In this document: one piece after another, positions 16,906 through 29,080 of the stretch
Position numbering within the stretch: the stretch's first letter is position 1
How the letters are laid out: each line of letters opens with the position of its first letter
From: Corticium candelabrum
Lineage: Eukaryota; Porifera; Homoscleromorpha; Homosclerophorida; Plakinidae
Length of the DNA: 64,000 nt
Direction: 5' to 3'
Assembly (NCBI RefSeq): GCF_963422355.1
Contig: NC_085106.1
Span: 4,351,747 to 4,415,746 of the forward strand
Made by a program: the position numbers and the translations under genes
Notes under the pieces: generated by a model
Database searches by the model: none
Seen by the model: only the letters and a program-made list of their open reading frames with translations
Told to the model about the DNA's origin: nothing

Positions 16906-17667
16906 GTACAAAACAAGCCTTTCTTAATTAAAACTCAAATTCTAATTTCTAGTGCATGTACGGTCCAATCATACGTGCATCAAATAAGCAGGATACCATT
17001 TGTCAATCTCACAATAAAATTACTACCAATACATACATAAATGCACAATTTATAGTTTAGTAGGACTCTTGACCCAAAGACTGCAAAACAGTTATGACAA
17101 GTTACAAACTAGAACTAACTGTTCAATGTTTATAAACATAACTTACAGAGAGTTACGACAACCAATTTAACAGACAAGTTTGCCAAAGATTTCCAATGTG
17201 ATACATCCATACGTATACATTTGCTTTAAAGTGTGAAGTACATACAAATCATTATACATCTATTTTAGTGCTCTAAAAAGGAGAGAAACTGCAGCCATTG
17301 CCTATTATATACACGTAAGCAATTTTGGCACAAACAGAAAAGAATGCCAATCTCAAGGAACAAAGTACAACAATAGATATACAATGAACACTGCCACTCA
17401 GCCAATGATATATATCATGACAAACATATATCATGAGAATTCTAAAGGCAATTCAGACTGTACAAAAAAATTAAGCTGCCAATGAAAGCCATTCTAACAG
17501 CATTTAAGTTCCATGTAACATTTAAGTATTACGTATGCCGTTACCCCTGACTTTGGCCAAGTCTCTAAGATTTTCCTGCCTTTAGAAGAACCAGTTGGCA
17601 CCTGTCTGATAGGCCTTCTGTTAGACTTCTCCCCTGTACAAATACTCTATTTCAACTTCCTTACACC

Positions 17668-17889
<222 letters not shown>

Positions 17890-18309
17890 ACTAATTATAT
17901 AACTCAGTTACTGTCATTCATGTCACCAACCATATAACAACCAATGCCTAGTTTGAAATATAATGCCAGTTGGCAAAATGCATATCCAATTTATACACCT
18001 ATAAGTGTCACAACACAATGACTGAGACCATCAACTTAACTAAGAGTCATTAACTTAAAGAAAGACCCAAATCAAAGTGGTGGTTTTGCCGAAGCTGTCA
18101 CAAGACTAGCAAATAAGATAAACTGGTTGTAGAGGCAACCGTTGCTATGTAAATTAGACACGTGTGTGTATTATGTGCAAGCTATGCAGTGTTGTTTGAC
18201 TATATATTAAGAGCAAGATCTGGCAGAGCAGATGACATAAAAACTAAAATGATAATCTACCTACCTATGTATGCACCTGCCTACCTACCTACCTAACTAT
18301 ATGTCATAT

Positions 18310-18317
18310 AACCGGTT
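18310..18317. promoter_or_regulatory. AACCGGTT palindrome, first of two
   Basis: AACCGGTT inside ATAACCGGTTAT matches the consensus bound by Grainyhead-family factors. A second copy with the same ATAACCGGTTAT context is at 18545-18552, 235 bases away. Functional meaning is inferred from the motif only. Confidence 0.25.
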
Positions 18318-18544
18318 ATTACTGCAATTTGAGAATCTAGACAAAAGTTTTAGCTGCGAATTAAATTTCTGCATTCCAACCAGGAAGACAGTTACTGGTA
18401 CACATATGTACAGATGCATGTACATGTGTCGCAACATGACTCCTGGGACTCGAAGATAAACATAAATATTTGCAAATTTTATTTGTGCACTCCATGAATC
18501 TGATTTCTTCGCAGAATTCGCAGGAATATCATGATCGGAGAAAT

Positions 18545-18552
18545 AACCGGTT
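18545..18552. promoter_or_regulatory. AACCGGTT palindrome, second of two
   Basis: Partner of the site at 18310-18317, with the identical 12-base palindrome ATAACCGGTTAT. Confidence 0.25.
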
Positions 18553-19633
18553 ATACAGCACATGCATATAGGATACCTAACTAACTACAAATCTCTAAAG
18601 TAAAGTTCAACAACTACATAGCAATCAATTATTAACTAGCTAATAAAGCCAATATATTTAGCTTAGACAGTCAACACAGTCACTAATTAATTAATTGATT
18701 AATTAGTAGATTTATTACTACAATCACAGTCATACAACACAGCTTCCAACTCTGTCGCACCATGTGAAATACATTCCAAAACTTGTTCTTTGTATCCAAA
18801 TTACGTGAGACTCGGCTTCGGTAGTCACGCAATGAACACTTCAAAACTAGGTGCTAGGTCAAGAACGCGTGCACGTACACTCCATCACAGCATCCATAAC
18901 ATAATACGATAATGTGACAATGAACTCAGTACGCACGTTAGCAGGAATCCGGGAGTATGGGTCACGTGCAAATTACCAAGTTCTTCGCTTGCGGGACCGG
19001 TACCGGCTCTCTAGCCACTTCGAAGAAGAAACGGTAGCTGGGATCTGCTAGTACTGCCTGACATCTTGCAAGCAATGCAGGTACTGTATCTTGCGTACGT
19101 GTTTACAGCTACAAATGCTACTGTAGTGTACAATACTAACAAATTTACGGACAGCAACAATAGCAGTCACGTGATTTCCTGTTTTTAGTAGCAGGAAAGA
19201 AATATTTCTACAGTACTGTACCACACTCATGGGTTGCTATTTTTTCAAAGTGATTCGATATATGAGTTACTATTTAAGCAGGGTTGGGGTAAGTAACCAA
19301 GCACTGCTACTATTTTCAATGTAATCATGATTCAACAGTGGCGTAGCCACACACTTTTGTAGGTTTAAATTGTATTAATTAATGCCATTAATTATAATTT
19401 GGTGCTTATATTTAAGCTATGTTTATGTTTAAGAAAGTTAATTATATTAATTTAGTTAATTAGGGGGCAAAAGTGGCAAATCTTTTTCAACATTACCAAT
19501 GGCTACAGAACTTTCTTCAACAATTTCAGAAGTTGAGGATACTGAGGAAGCTTGTTTTGATGTTGGAACAGCAATATCCATGCATTCATACTTATAGACA
19601 TTTTTTAATGTTTTATTTTATGCATATATACAG

Positions 19634-19638
<5 letters not shown>

Positions 19639-19707
<69 letters not shown>
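19639..19707. repeat. (GT)n microsatellite
   Basis: About 34 GT units just upstream of the integrase pseudogene exons. Confidence 0.97.
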
Positions 19708-19708
<1 letters not shown>

Positions 19709-19760
19709 CGCCACTCAGGGATTAGTGTAAATAGTGTTTGTGTGCTTGTGTCTTATATAG

Positions 19761-21561
19761 ATAGAAATTTAGCGGTGTGGGAGAGGTGCTGGTTATCGGT
19801 CTCTCTGGAAGAGATTAAATGATCGTCATGGGCTAGCAGTACGACGGTTGGTAAAGTTATTAGTTGTATGATTAGTTACACTAAAGTTTGCATTTGTATC
19901 TCATTGAGCTGAATAAATTGCACCTCGACATTTCAGTCATTGAATATTAGGTTAGTCAACGTGTTTTGTTGTAGACATACATAGAAACAGGAAAATTTAG
20001 AAACTTGTTTTTGCCTTTGGAACAGGAATAAGCGGGTATGTAGGAATACAATTGTTGATTGCAGAGTGTGTAAACAGGGATATCGTAATGACATTACTAT
20101 CAATTATGGATCCGGAAGGAGCAAAATCTAGGAAAGGTCGACGACTGAAGCGCAGAGTTTATGTAAACAAGGTACTATATTTGAGAATATGACACATGAT
20201 ATATCAGTAATTGAATTTCTGTGCATGTTAGGGTCCAAATTATGTTTGGCATACAGATGGCTATGACAAGTTTAGTTCTTTTGGAATTTACATACACGGT
20301 TGTATTGATGGGTATGCTGTCTTAATTTTGTTTTGCTGTGTCATCAATTAGGTCACATACTGACTTTGGACTGACATTAATTTTGTGTGTGCTTATTTTG
20401 TTCTGTACAAATCCTGTTGAATATAATGTAGGTATTCCAGAAAGATCTTGTGGATGAAGATTTTTCCCACAAACAAGGATCCAAGTGTTGTTGCTAAATA
20501 TTATCTTGATGTTGTTAGAGATATTGGAGGTATGTCACTTACATTTTTATTGTGTGAATACTTTCTTACTGGAACGTTTCTGTAGCACAACACTGTTACT
20601 AGTATTTCTTATGCTTAATAAATTTATTAACATAGTAGCATTGTTTTGTATTTGGTTACTTACATCTGTTTATTTTCTTTGAACATGTTTGAGGTGTTTT
20701 ATATATACTAACATTTTATGATTTGCATAGGAATAATGCAAACTAGTTGTTGTAATGTTTCATTTTTCTGGATAGGATGCCCTAGAGTGCTTAGATCTGA
20801 TCATGGCACTGAGAATTGTCATCTAGCTACTGCACAAATTACTTTTCGCTTCTATGGTACTAATGCTTTCCCTGCTGACAGAAGCTTTCGTTATGGAAAT
20901 CTACTACAAACACAGTATTTGGAGCAAGTGTTTAGAATAACTGCTAATGTTTCTGTTTGATATCTGTGTATGAAGAGAATAGAAGGATTATGGTCCCAGC
21001 TGCGAACGCAAATGACTGACAAGTGGATACTATTGTTTCAGCAACTGTCGGAAGAAGGTTGGATATACTCAAATGATAACACAAAAATGTAAGTGGTGTA
21101 AGTGGTCTGTGTGTAGGCAAGTAATTGCTAAAGACATTCTTTTCGTGTGGTGTATGTAGGACATGTTTTGGTTTGTATTCACTCAAGCTATGGAGGCAGA
21201 GTTAGACTATTTTACTCATTGGTGGAATACGCATCACATGTGAAAAACACACACAGCTAGCTGTCCTGGTGGAGTACCAGAAGATATTTTTGCTCTTCCT
21301 CAGCTTACAGGCATGTTTGTTATATTATGCCTTTGTGTTGATTTGTCACTATTCACATTGTTTATGTATTTAGGATCTGAGGATTACTTGTGTGCTGTTG
21401 ATCCTCAACTGTATGATGAAATATATGAACTATTCGCATCTTTTCAACCTTCATTTTACTGCCGGGAATTTGTGGAAGCTGCACAGTCATTGCTGAACAT
21501 GCTTGACATAGATATCAATGTTATTGATGTCAATCTAAGCGATTGTGTTAAAGCATACTAG
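19761..21561 (+). pseudogene. Spliced integrase-core gene with an internal stop
   Basis: An intron-bearing gene of the metazoan integrase-core family (Pfam rva_4 type, from memory). Exon segments in order: about 19766-19848 (GAGYRSLWKRLNDRHGLAVR), about 20076-20172 (SIMDPEGAKSRKGRRLKRR), about 20231-20310 (NYVWHTDGYDKFSSFGIYIH), about 20433-20530 (YSRKILWMKIFPTNKDPSVV), about 20776-20928 (RVLRSDHGTEN, SFRYGN), about 20977-21090 (RIEGLWSQLR), about 21160-21310 (THWWNTHHM) and about 21373-21561. HTDGYDK, RSDHGTEN and RIEGLW carry the expected catalytic Asp, Asp and Glu. GT-AG junctions with matching phase are visible, for example GATGG/GTATGC to GTAG/GTATTCC. After WNTHHM the frame hits TGA at about 21238-21240 and then resumes as KTHTASCPGGVPEDI, so one codon change ended the protein. 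Upstream exons were not found. Confidence 0.75.
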
Positions 21562-21720
21562 TGCCTTGTAGCTGCTATGGAGTTCTGAGGTAACTGACAC
21601 AGGTATAGATAATAGTGTTTATATCTAATATATATGTATGAATTATATCTGTGAATTTACAGTTCTAATTGAGCAATGCTGCATCATGGGAATTTCAGGC
21701 TGTTCTGTATGTAATTTAGA

Positions 21721-21823
21721 GGTGACATCACGCGGGCAGCAACATACAATCTGTTTGTCAACAAGAAATGTCACAAGACAAAGTGCATTTTTAATTGTAC
21801 CTCCAGCACACAATGAAAAGATG
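21721..21823 (+). repeat. Decayed duplicate of a kinase exon boundary
   Basis: This segment resembles 22467-22555 of the neighbouring kinase gene in the same orientation. Shared pieces include GGGCAGCAA, CTGTTTGTCAA and GCACACAATG/GTGCACAATG. It covers the start of the HRDLK exon and its upstream intron. It is non-coding now and suggests an old local duplication of the kinase gene. Confidence 0.55.
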
Positions 21824-21946
21824 TTTTACCAAGTGGCAAAAGATTAAGTTTAGCTTACTCAATGGCAATTCGAAAAACTAATTACTTCTCAGACGAAGAC
21901 TCAACTCAACTCAACAAAGAACAAACAGTTTCTGACTGAAAGTACA

Positions 21947-23749
21947 TTATTCTGGAAGGTTAATTTCTGTGAGCTTAGAGACTACAGAGTCTGCAGAAGG
22001 TCGTTTTTCAGGACTGATCTGCAAGCAACTTGCAACAACATCTTTAGCAACTGATGGCATAACTCTAGAAATATCTGGTCCTCTGGCATAAAAGAAATGC
22101 CATTGAATGGCCATTGGCTTTCTGTTGATTTCATTCCAAATGAAACATCCTGTTAGGAGTTCATACAGCACACACCCTAACACCCATATGTCCGTTTGTG
22201 TGGAATAGTCGCAATCAAAGACTTCTGGAGCAGAGTAAGCTGCTGTTCCCATCACTGCTGCTGTGCCCATGCTTGTTATTTCTCTGGTACAAGCCAGCCC
22301 ATAGTCTGCTAAGTAGGGATGATAAGTATGGGCATCTATCTGTAACAGATGTTGCAAGTTATATCCCACTATTTGATTATTTCACATCACTCTTACTAAA
22401 ATGTTGTCTGTCTTCAAATCTCTATGGAGCACCTTAGGTTTTGCATTATGCGTGTATCCTAGAGCCGATGTCACTTGGGCAGCAATTTGCATTCTGTTTG
22501 TCAAAGAGAACTGTAAAGGACAAAGAAGGGCATTCCTCCAGTGCACAATGAATATAGTACATGTTACTATTTAATAATTCATTAACAATCTCACCTGCAA
22601 GTTTGAAGTCTGTGCAAACAGAGCTCGAAAGAGACTTGGTCCGTTAACTAAGTTCGTGACAATATACAATGTTGATGGCACTTCTTTCGCCCATGCGAGG
22701 ATCATGATAATGTGCGGGTGCCGAAGATGTCTAGACGACATAAACATCCATTCAATATTGTTGACAGGCATGTTTGCAACGTATATGGTCACTAACAATA
22801 AAACTGAAATTTCTCTCTCAGGTGTAATGGGAAAATTTTTACTTGCTCAAATTGAATTATTTTAATGGCAACTCTGGACCCACTCCACTTTGCTTCATAC
22901 ACTGTGCCAAAATTTCCTTTACCCGGCTGCTTTCCAATCTGAATGGTACTTGGCTGCACTTCTAGCTTGACACACAAACTATCTGTACAAAACGATAAAG
23001 TTAACAACACGATGTAGCAAACATGTACAAGTAATCAATGGTCAATATGCTAGTTACCTAAAGGTGATTCTGTCTTCCTGTCAGCATCAGATGTGGCATT
23101 CACTTGCTGCTCATCAGTCTGAACTCCTAAAGACTTGTATGACAAATGAATTGATGTTTGTACTGCTACAGATGTGGTCGCAGTTGCTGTGTGATGGGAC
23201 TGGATTGCACCAGGGGACCCATACGCTGGTCCAGGCTCTTCACCTTTTCCTACAGCACTGTCATTGTGTGTCCTATCAACAAATGTGTATAATCTAATTG
23301 TAACTGGTCTATGAAGACTGGGTGTACTGTACCAACCAGCTCTCATAAACTGTAAAAGAGTCATCAGATGTAACCTCCATCTCGTCATAGATTGCAATGC
23401 CAAATAGAGGTTTGCAAGTAAATAAGTAAGCGTTCTTAGTCACCTCTGAACAACGTGATTCGCAGCCAAATACGCTAGAATCACCTTCAAAGGTTTTCCC
23501 TCTTGATAGTAAATTCTAATTCTCTCTAAACCAAACCAAAATCGTGTCAGTCAAACTGCAAGCTAGAAAATAATGAGTAGATGCCATCCAGCTGAGCAGC
23601 GTCCATTTGGCAGTACGTTGTCGGCTGAATCGAGTGGTGTACTTCAAAGAGACAGCAAGCCGTTCTATCTTATGGGGAAAACGACTAGAAGCATCAAAAT
23701 CAATGATTACACTACGTAACTCTACATCGGGCTGCACTGCACACGGCAT
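21947..23749 (-). CDS. TKL-like protein kinase, multi-exon
   Basis: Ser/Thr/Tyr kinase gene. C-terminal exons are clear. 22843-22982 reads IQIGKQPGKGNFGTVYEAKW with GSRVAIKI, so the glycine loop and the ATP-site Lys are present. About 22595-22779 has LRHPHIIMILAWA and YIVTNLVNG. 22397-22510 ends KPKVLHRDLKTDNIL, the catalytic loop. 21947-22339 starts DAHTYHPYLADYGLACTRE, where DFG is DYG, followed by AYSAPEVFD and TDIWVLGCVLYELLTG. Upstream, 23058-23349 is a disordered linker, about 23442-23523 reads RIRIYYQEGKPLKVILAYLA, and 23615-23749 starts MPCAVQPDVEL. The DYG change is seen in some active kinases. The exact joint between the glycine-loop and LRHPH exons was not resolved. The start is uncertain: an overlapping frame opens at 24009. 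No signal peptide or membrane segment was found. Confidence 0.75.
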
Positions 23750-24084
23750 AACCCCTCTCGGCCACGCAAATCCAGGACAAAAATAACCGTAGTAGCCCGG
23801 ATGTTGGGTACGTAACGTTTTCTGAAGCTTAGACTAGACGGCATTCTGAACGTTTCTCTTCGGATAGGGAAAGACCGACAATGAACACTTCTCCTGTCGA
23901 AAGCATCATCTTGAGGTAAGCCGTAGTGATGTAGAAGTTCGCTAGAAAGTTTGCTGGAAAACAGCTCTAGCGTCACTATTTTACTACAAAGTGGAACCAC
24001 TGACGGCAAACAGTAGATTTTCAGACACGTTTATGTTGTGCATTCTCGATATATCCGAAGCTGTCAGGGTTCAGAGGAAAGGTA

Positions 24085-26708
24085 AGGTAATACGGGGTAA
24101 CTCCGATCACGGGGTAACTCCGATCACGTGACAGTAAACCGCTCAGCGTTGTTGATGAGAAAACCGTACGCCTTTCCCATTACAGCACGTAAGTAGACGA
24201 CCCTTCGTGGTTTTAGCAGGCAGTGACATAACCACTAAGTCCTTGCCGTTGTGTCTCAAACGGCTTGTTTGTTGTGAGAACGACCTAGGTAGCGGAACTT
24301 GCGGTCCAAAAACTTTCTTGTTAGAGACAATCCAAAAGACTAAATGCTATTTTGTGCAACCCACTCTACCACTAAATACGTTGATGCAGACGAAACGCAC
24401 CGTTGCCCTTCCTTTAGAGTCCAAAATTCGATCACATTGTCACAGTCGTAGACTTACTTCGCTTGCGTTCTGATCTGCTTTATTCGTTTACTTTGCAATA
24501 ATGGTACGACATTATCAACCTAAAGGAATTAAGAACAAGTTCTCTGACGAAGCCCTGAGAAAGGCACTGCAAGATCTTGCTGAAAACCAGGACAGCATAA
24601 GGAAGACGGCAGCTGTGTACGGCATTCCCTACTCAACCCTTCGCGATCATCACAAGGGAGTCAGTAAAACGCGATACGGTGGACGGCCAACAGTCTTGAC
24701 TTACCAGGAAGAGAGAGAAATAGTGCAATGTTGCATTGTGCTGCAAGAGATGGGGTTTCCCCTTGATAGATCAAGTCTCAGCAACGTCATCTCAGATTAC
24801 CTTAGAGCAAATGCTAGAGAAAATCCTTTTCCTGATGATTTACCTGGTCCTGACTGGTTTGTTGGCTTCTTTAAGCGATGGAAGAGTGCACTGAGTCAAA
24901 GGAAACCACAACATCTGTCAAAGAAACGTGCTAAGGCATTGACCAAAGAGAGAATTGAGGGTTGGATGGAATTTGTCAAGAAGATCTACAGGAAGGCTGG
25001 GTTGTTTAAACTGAGTAAGAAAGAGCTGTCCAAAAGAATTTGGAACTGTGATGAAACCGCTTTTGCTACAGCCTCCTCATCTAGAATGGTCCTAACTAGG
25101 AGAGGAGCTAAGTATGTATATGAGACCATGGCAGGGAGTGGAGGTGAACACATTACTGTCCATTGGGGTGGAAATGCCAATGGAGACAAAATCCCTCCCT
25201 ATGTTCTATATAAAGCTCAGCACATGTATCATACCAGGACCCTTAGTGGCCCTACTGAAGCAATGTATGGAGTATCAGCCAGCGGGTGGATGGAAAAACA
25301 AAACTTTTACAGCTGGTTTGTAAAAGGCTTCATACCAGTGCTCAAGAAGATGAAACTGATTGCAGAAAATGAAGAGCCATCTACTACACTGACGACAACA
25401 GAACCAAGTCTTGTCAGTGACAGTAGTGATGACTCAGACTTCACAGATGATACTAGCCCCAGCGTGATCTTGTTTTTCGATGGACACTATTCACACATCA
25501 ACTTGGATGTCATCAATGTGGCAAGAAAATACAACATCATTCTCGTAACCCTGCCTCCAAATACCACGCACGCATTATAACCTCTGGATGTAGGCGTGTT
25601 TGCTCCCATGAAGAAAAATTGGCAGAAAATTCTGACCGACTACAAACGAAGAACAAGGGACAAGGTGTCCGTAAAACAATTTTTCCCAAATTACTAAAAC
25701 AGCTGACAGACACATCCATGAAACCACACCAATTTCAAGGTACATTTCGAGGAGCTGGTTTATATCCAAAGCCATCAGCTACAGCCATTCCTCAAGCAAA
25801 AATTAGTCCAGCAGATGCTGTTACTACACGAACACCATGCAAGAGCCCTCGTTCTCCGACAGCAGCTACCACTCCTGCAATCAAACTTCAGCTTAGACAC
25901 CACTTCTCCAAGTTGTTCCAGAAAACAAGAACGCCTATTCCACCACCACGGCCAAAGCCATCTGCTCGTGTAGACTTGGCATACTATGGAGAAGTCATAA
26001 CAAGTCATGAGGCCTACTCTAGAATAAAAGCACAAGATGAAAGAAAACAGCAAAGACTGGCAAAAGCAAAAAAGGAAAGCAACCTGCACGCCAAGGCAAA
26101 CGAAAAACTGCAGTAACAGAAGAAAGAGATGAAAACAAGTGCCAGGGATGCGGAGGACTGTTCGACAACGACAGCAATGAAAAGCAAGAAGATTGGGTGG
26201 GTTGTGAACACTGTTGGCGGTGGTATCACTACGATTGTGCTGGGCTTTCAGAGCTTCCAGAAGACGAGGACCCTTGGACATGCTCCAAATGCAGCTAAAT
26301 GTACATATATCAGAATCAATCAGAGTAAGGCTAGCGCGAGTAGATGCACTGTACGTAGCACGTCCACACGTTACCCTGCACATAGCTACTAGCTCAGTTT
26401 CTGATTAAGAGTGTTCAGTATAACTATTAAATCATAATCATGTAACCAACGCGTACCTTGCAGCAGCAGAAATGACGCGCAGAGGAGTGATTGGAGTTGC
26501 CCCGCCCTTGGGTATTCAGAGATATGCATGCGAGTAACTTCCCGAGTCTACTGTATAGTAACTAGCAGCCGTAAGTCCATTGCAACGCAAGAAAACAATA
26601 AGTAGAAGTTGCTCTTCACGATAACAGTGTTTCACATCCAGAGCCTAGTTCTTCGTGGCTACAGCCGGGAAACTGTCAAAGTGTGGTCGGAGTTACCCCG
26701 GATTACCT
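24085..26708 (+). mobile_element. Pogo-type DNA transposon, full length, inactivated
   Basis: Terminal inverted repeats of about 22 bases begin AGGTAATACGGGGTAACTCC at 24085 and end as the reverse complement at 26708, each flanked by TA (24083-24084 and 26709-26710). The left end has a second tandem copy of the GGGGTAACTCCGATCAC motif (to about 24128), which may be a subterminal binding site. The only gene is the pogo/Jerky-like transposase with a PHD finger. Confidence 0.85.
24501..26298 (+). pseudogene. Pogo/Jerky-like DDE transposase with C-terminal PHD finger
   Basis: The first 359 codons are open. An N-terminal psq helix-turn-helix reads SIRKTAAVYGIPYSTLRDH. A CENP-B-type HTH follows (PGPDWFVGFFKRW). 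The DDE_1 core has IWNCDETAFAT and VILFFDGHYSHINLDVINVA with ILVTLPPNTTHAL. A stop TAA at 25578-25580 replaces the expected Gln of HALQPLDVG, and the frame continues as PLDVGVFAPMKKNW. A one-base shift near the T run at 25680-25686 and another near the A run at 26070-26076 follow. In the last frame the protein ends with a complete C4HC3 PHD finger: CQGCGG, DWVGCEHCWRWYHYDC and WTCSKCS, stop at 26296-26298. The protein is dead because of three lesions, but the domain order is readable: psq, CENP-B HTH, DDE, PHD. Confidence 0.85.
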
Positions 26709-26863
26709 TACCAGTGTGAGTGATCCATCTATCAGTGTGAGTGTCAATGATTTACAGCGCTCACCCTTCTCTGATTGCCAGTAGAAGCTTGTAAGGTAGG
26801 GGAGGTAACTGTGTAGTGCGCCGCCATTTTCAATGATGACGTCATGAGTTCATTGCAGCACAC

Positions 26864-27159
26864 GTGCAGGTGGTACACTGTATAGCCTTCGGTTGCTGTA
26901 ACAAAGATGTCGACAGCAAGCGAGAGGTGAGTTTCTCTACTCTACCACTCAAGAAGCCAGATCTCTTGAAGCAATGGCTTGTCAAGTTGCGTTTGAAAGA
27001 CCCACACGTCCAGACTTATCCAAGTACAGCCGCGTTTGTTCTGAGCACCTTACTCCAGAATGTTTCAAACGTGACCTAAAAGCTGAGCTACCCAGAACAA
27101 ACACCGTGAGACGTCTCAAGCCAGACGCGTTGCCTACAATCTTTTCTTTCATGGAGTAA
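26864..27159 (+). pseudogene. THAP zinc-finger ORF with frameshift
   Basis: The first frame starts MQVVHCIAFGCCNKD, later LKQWLVKLRLKDP. A second frame continues with PDLSKYSRVCSEHLTPECF and KRDLKAELPRTNTVRRL, ending TAA at 27157-27159. Together they form one THAP (C2CH) domain: C-x4-C near the start, the conserved Trp, and C-x2-H in VCSEH. A one-base shift around 27000-27010 splits it. It begins about 150 bases beyond the pogo right end. It may be a THAP transposon remnant or a host gene fragment. Confidence 0.65.
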
Positions 27160-27660
27160 AAACCGCAACGTATCACCGGCAGGAAGCGAGCACAAAGAAC
27201 TGTAATGGCCACGCCTCGCCTTTCTAAACATATATACATTGGGTACTGTACCAAGACGTAACGTATTGTAACATTACGCCTATATGTCCACAAGAAGATG
27301 TAGACAGAACTTAAATAGCTACACAAAAAATCTAGATATGAACACAACACTCTGTTATTGTAACAAGCCAGGGCGACAACATTACACATTACAGTCATAA
27401 CACTAAAGTTTAATTGAACTGCAAACATTCTTGTCTACTGTTACACACTGTGCTTAGGTAGCATGCAAACCAAGTACTGTACTAGTCGATTTTGGTGGAG
27501 CATAATTCACTCCAACACTTTCTAAATTTAGTAAATAGACTAAAGCAGTAAATGACCATGTGCTAGGCAGTTGAAGAGATTCTCTTGTGTACATCTAGCA
27601 AAATGGCAAAGGAAGATAATGAAGAAGTAGAAGCACCTCAAGAAAATATTTTTGTGCTGG
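27160..27660. other. Non-coding stretch
   Basis: No supported ORF or repeat was recognised between the THAP remnant and the transposase fragment on the minus strand. Confidence 0.4.
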
Positions 27661-27666
27661 TGTCCC

Positions 27667-28110
27667 TTAGTCTACTCGTGAGGTAGGAATACAGTATGAC
27701 CTGGATGACATTCTAGGAAACAGGGTTTTTTTTATACTACCAGGGAATATTTCATTGGCTCTGACTTTAGCAAGAAGCTTGTCTAGTGTAGGATACTCCT
27801 TTTGCTCGTACATTTTGTGAACAGTACGACGAATAGCACCTCTGTCAAAATCATCCACGTTGACTGCAAAGCGAGGTACTGTATATCTCTTTCTCTTCTT
27901 GGGACTTCTAAAGCTGCCGCCTGTAGCCTTGGATTCTGAGTTGATTTTGGACAGCTGAGTTTTACTAATTCCAGTTGCCATTGAAAGACGGTCAGTAACT
28001 TTTGTGAGGCTTATTCTTTGTTTGGAGTTGCATTCCATCTCCATAAACCGTCTGACCTTGTCAATGAGAAACTTCTCTGCGGATGTAATACGTCTACCGT
28101 GGTGAGACAT
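27667..28110 (-). pseudogene. N-terminal fragment of an IS630/Tc1-like transposase
   Basis: A 147-codon ORF starts with ATG at 28110. It reads ISLTKVTDRLSMATGISKTQ, then GGSFRSPKKRKRYTVPRF, and FDRGAIRRTVHKMYEQKEYP with TLDKLLAKV. This two-helix-domain layout is known to me from the DNA-binding half of IS630/Tc1-like DDE transposases in invertebrates. No DDE catalytic domain follows, so it is a truncated copy or a free DNA-binding protein. The family assignment is moderate. Confidence 0.5.
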
Positions 28111-28119
28111 GAAGGAACA

Positions 28120-29025
28120 CTATGAACACTTGAAGAAATGGGGTTTGCGTGAGTTCGCAGGGGTAGTTTTATATCTGGCAGAGAGCGAGCGAGGTTCAGT
28201 GATTTAACTTCAGTGACCTGCAGGAACAAGTACTGAATATTGTGATGACGTGTAGAAACAAGATAGAAGACTGTATTTTGAGCTGTAAATTGTTGAACTT
28301 CTGTCTTGTTGTAATACAATACTACTGCACTGCGTGCAAAAACAAGCTATTGATGTCATAATCATTTAGGAGGTCACAGGCAATTAGTTAAACGTTTCTA
28401 AACAAACACAGGTGCTTCATTATATAGTTCCAGATTCACAGTGAACGCGAACAGAGAGTAGGGACATGGTTAGTGTCGGTTACAAGTGTACTTTGTCGGC
28501 GTAGTATATACAGGAAACGACTGTCGCGTGGGATCTTCACTAATTAGCGTGCAGTAAGTAGGCGGCAGTCCAATGCATTGCAGTAGAGGCATATGACGCA
28601 TTACAGCTTCAACTGAGAACCTGTGTACGCGTTCAAAGGCCTATGATGCACTGCAAGTGCCATTTCTGATCTGCCATTTCACCACTACGCTCTCTACCTC
28701 ATCACTGCAATCTCTTGCTAACTCTTGACAGCGGCCTCAAATCGCAATATCGACAAGTACAGAGGCTTGAACCGCGTCAAAGTCCAATCGAAAGCTCAGT
28801 TCCTAGCTAATAACATTAGTATGACACGCGCTGAAGAATTTGATTACATACTTACTCCTGCCCAGAAAGGCGTTACCATACCAGACGTAGTGGTGATGGA
28901 AGCGCATCCAGGGCTGCAATCCACACTGAGTCTGGGGTGAGGCTAGCCCTAGACATGTACTTTGGTCCATCGCTCAGTGTTCATATTAGTGATTCTAATC
29001 AAAGCCTGCCTGTGCGCGCGTGCGT

Positions 29026-29027
<2 letters not shown>
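28120..29027. other. Stretch without recognised genes
   Basis: The plus-strand ORF 28725-28940 has no recognisable family. No splice or repeat structure was established. Confidence 0.35.
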
Positions 29028-29079
<52 letters not shown>

Positions 29080-29080
29080 C
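29028..29080. repeat. (GT)n microsatellite
   Basis: About 25 GT units immediately before the tRNA-like head of a SINE. Confidence 0.95.

Noticed and set aside
25775-26383. 202-codon minus-strand ORF
   Set aside because: Antisense of the pogo transposase C-terminus and its PHD finger.
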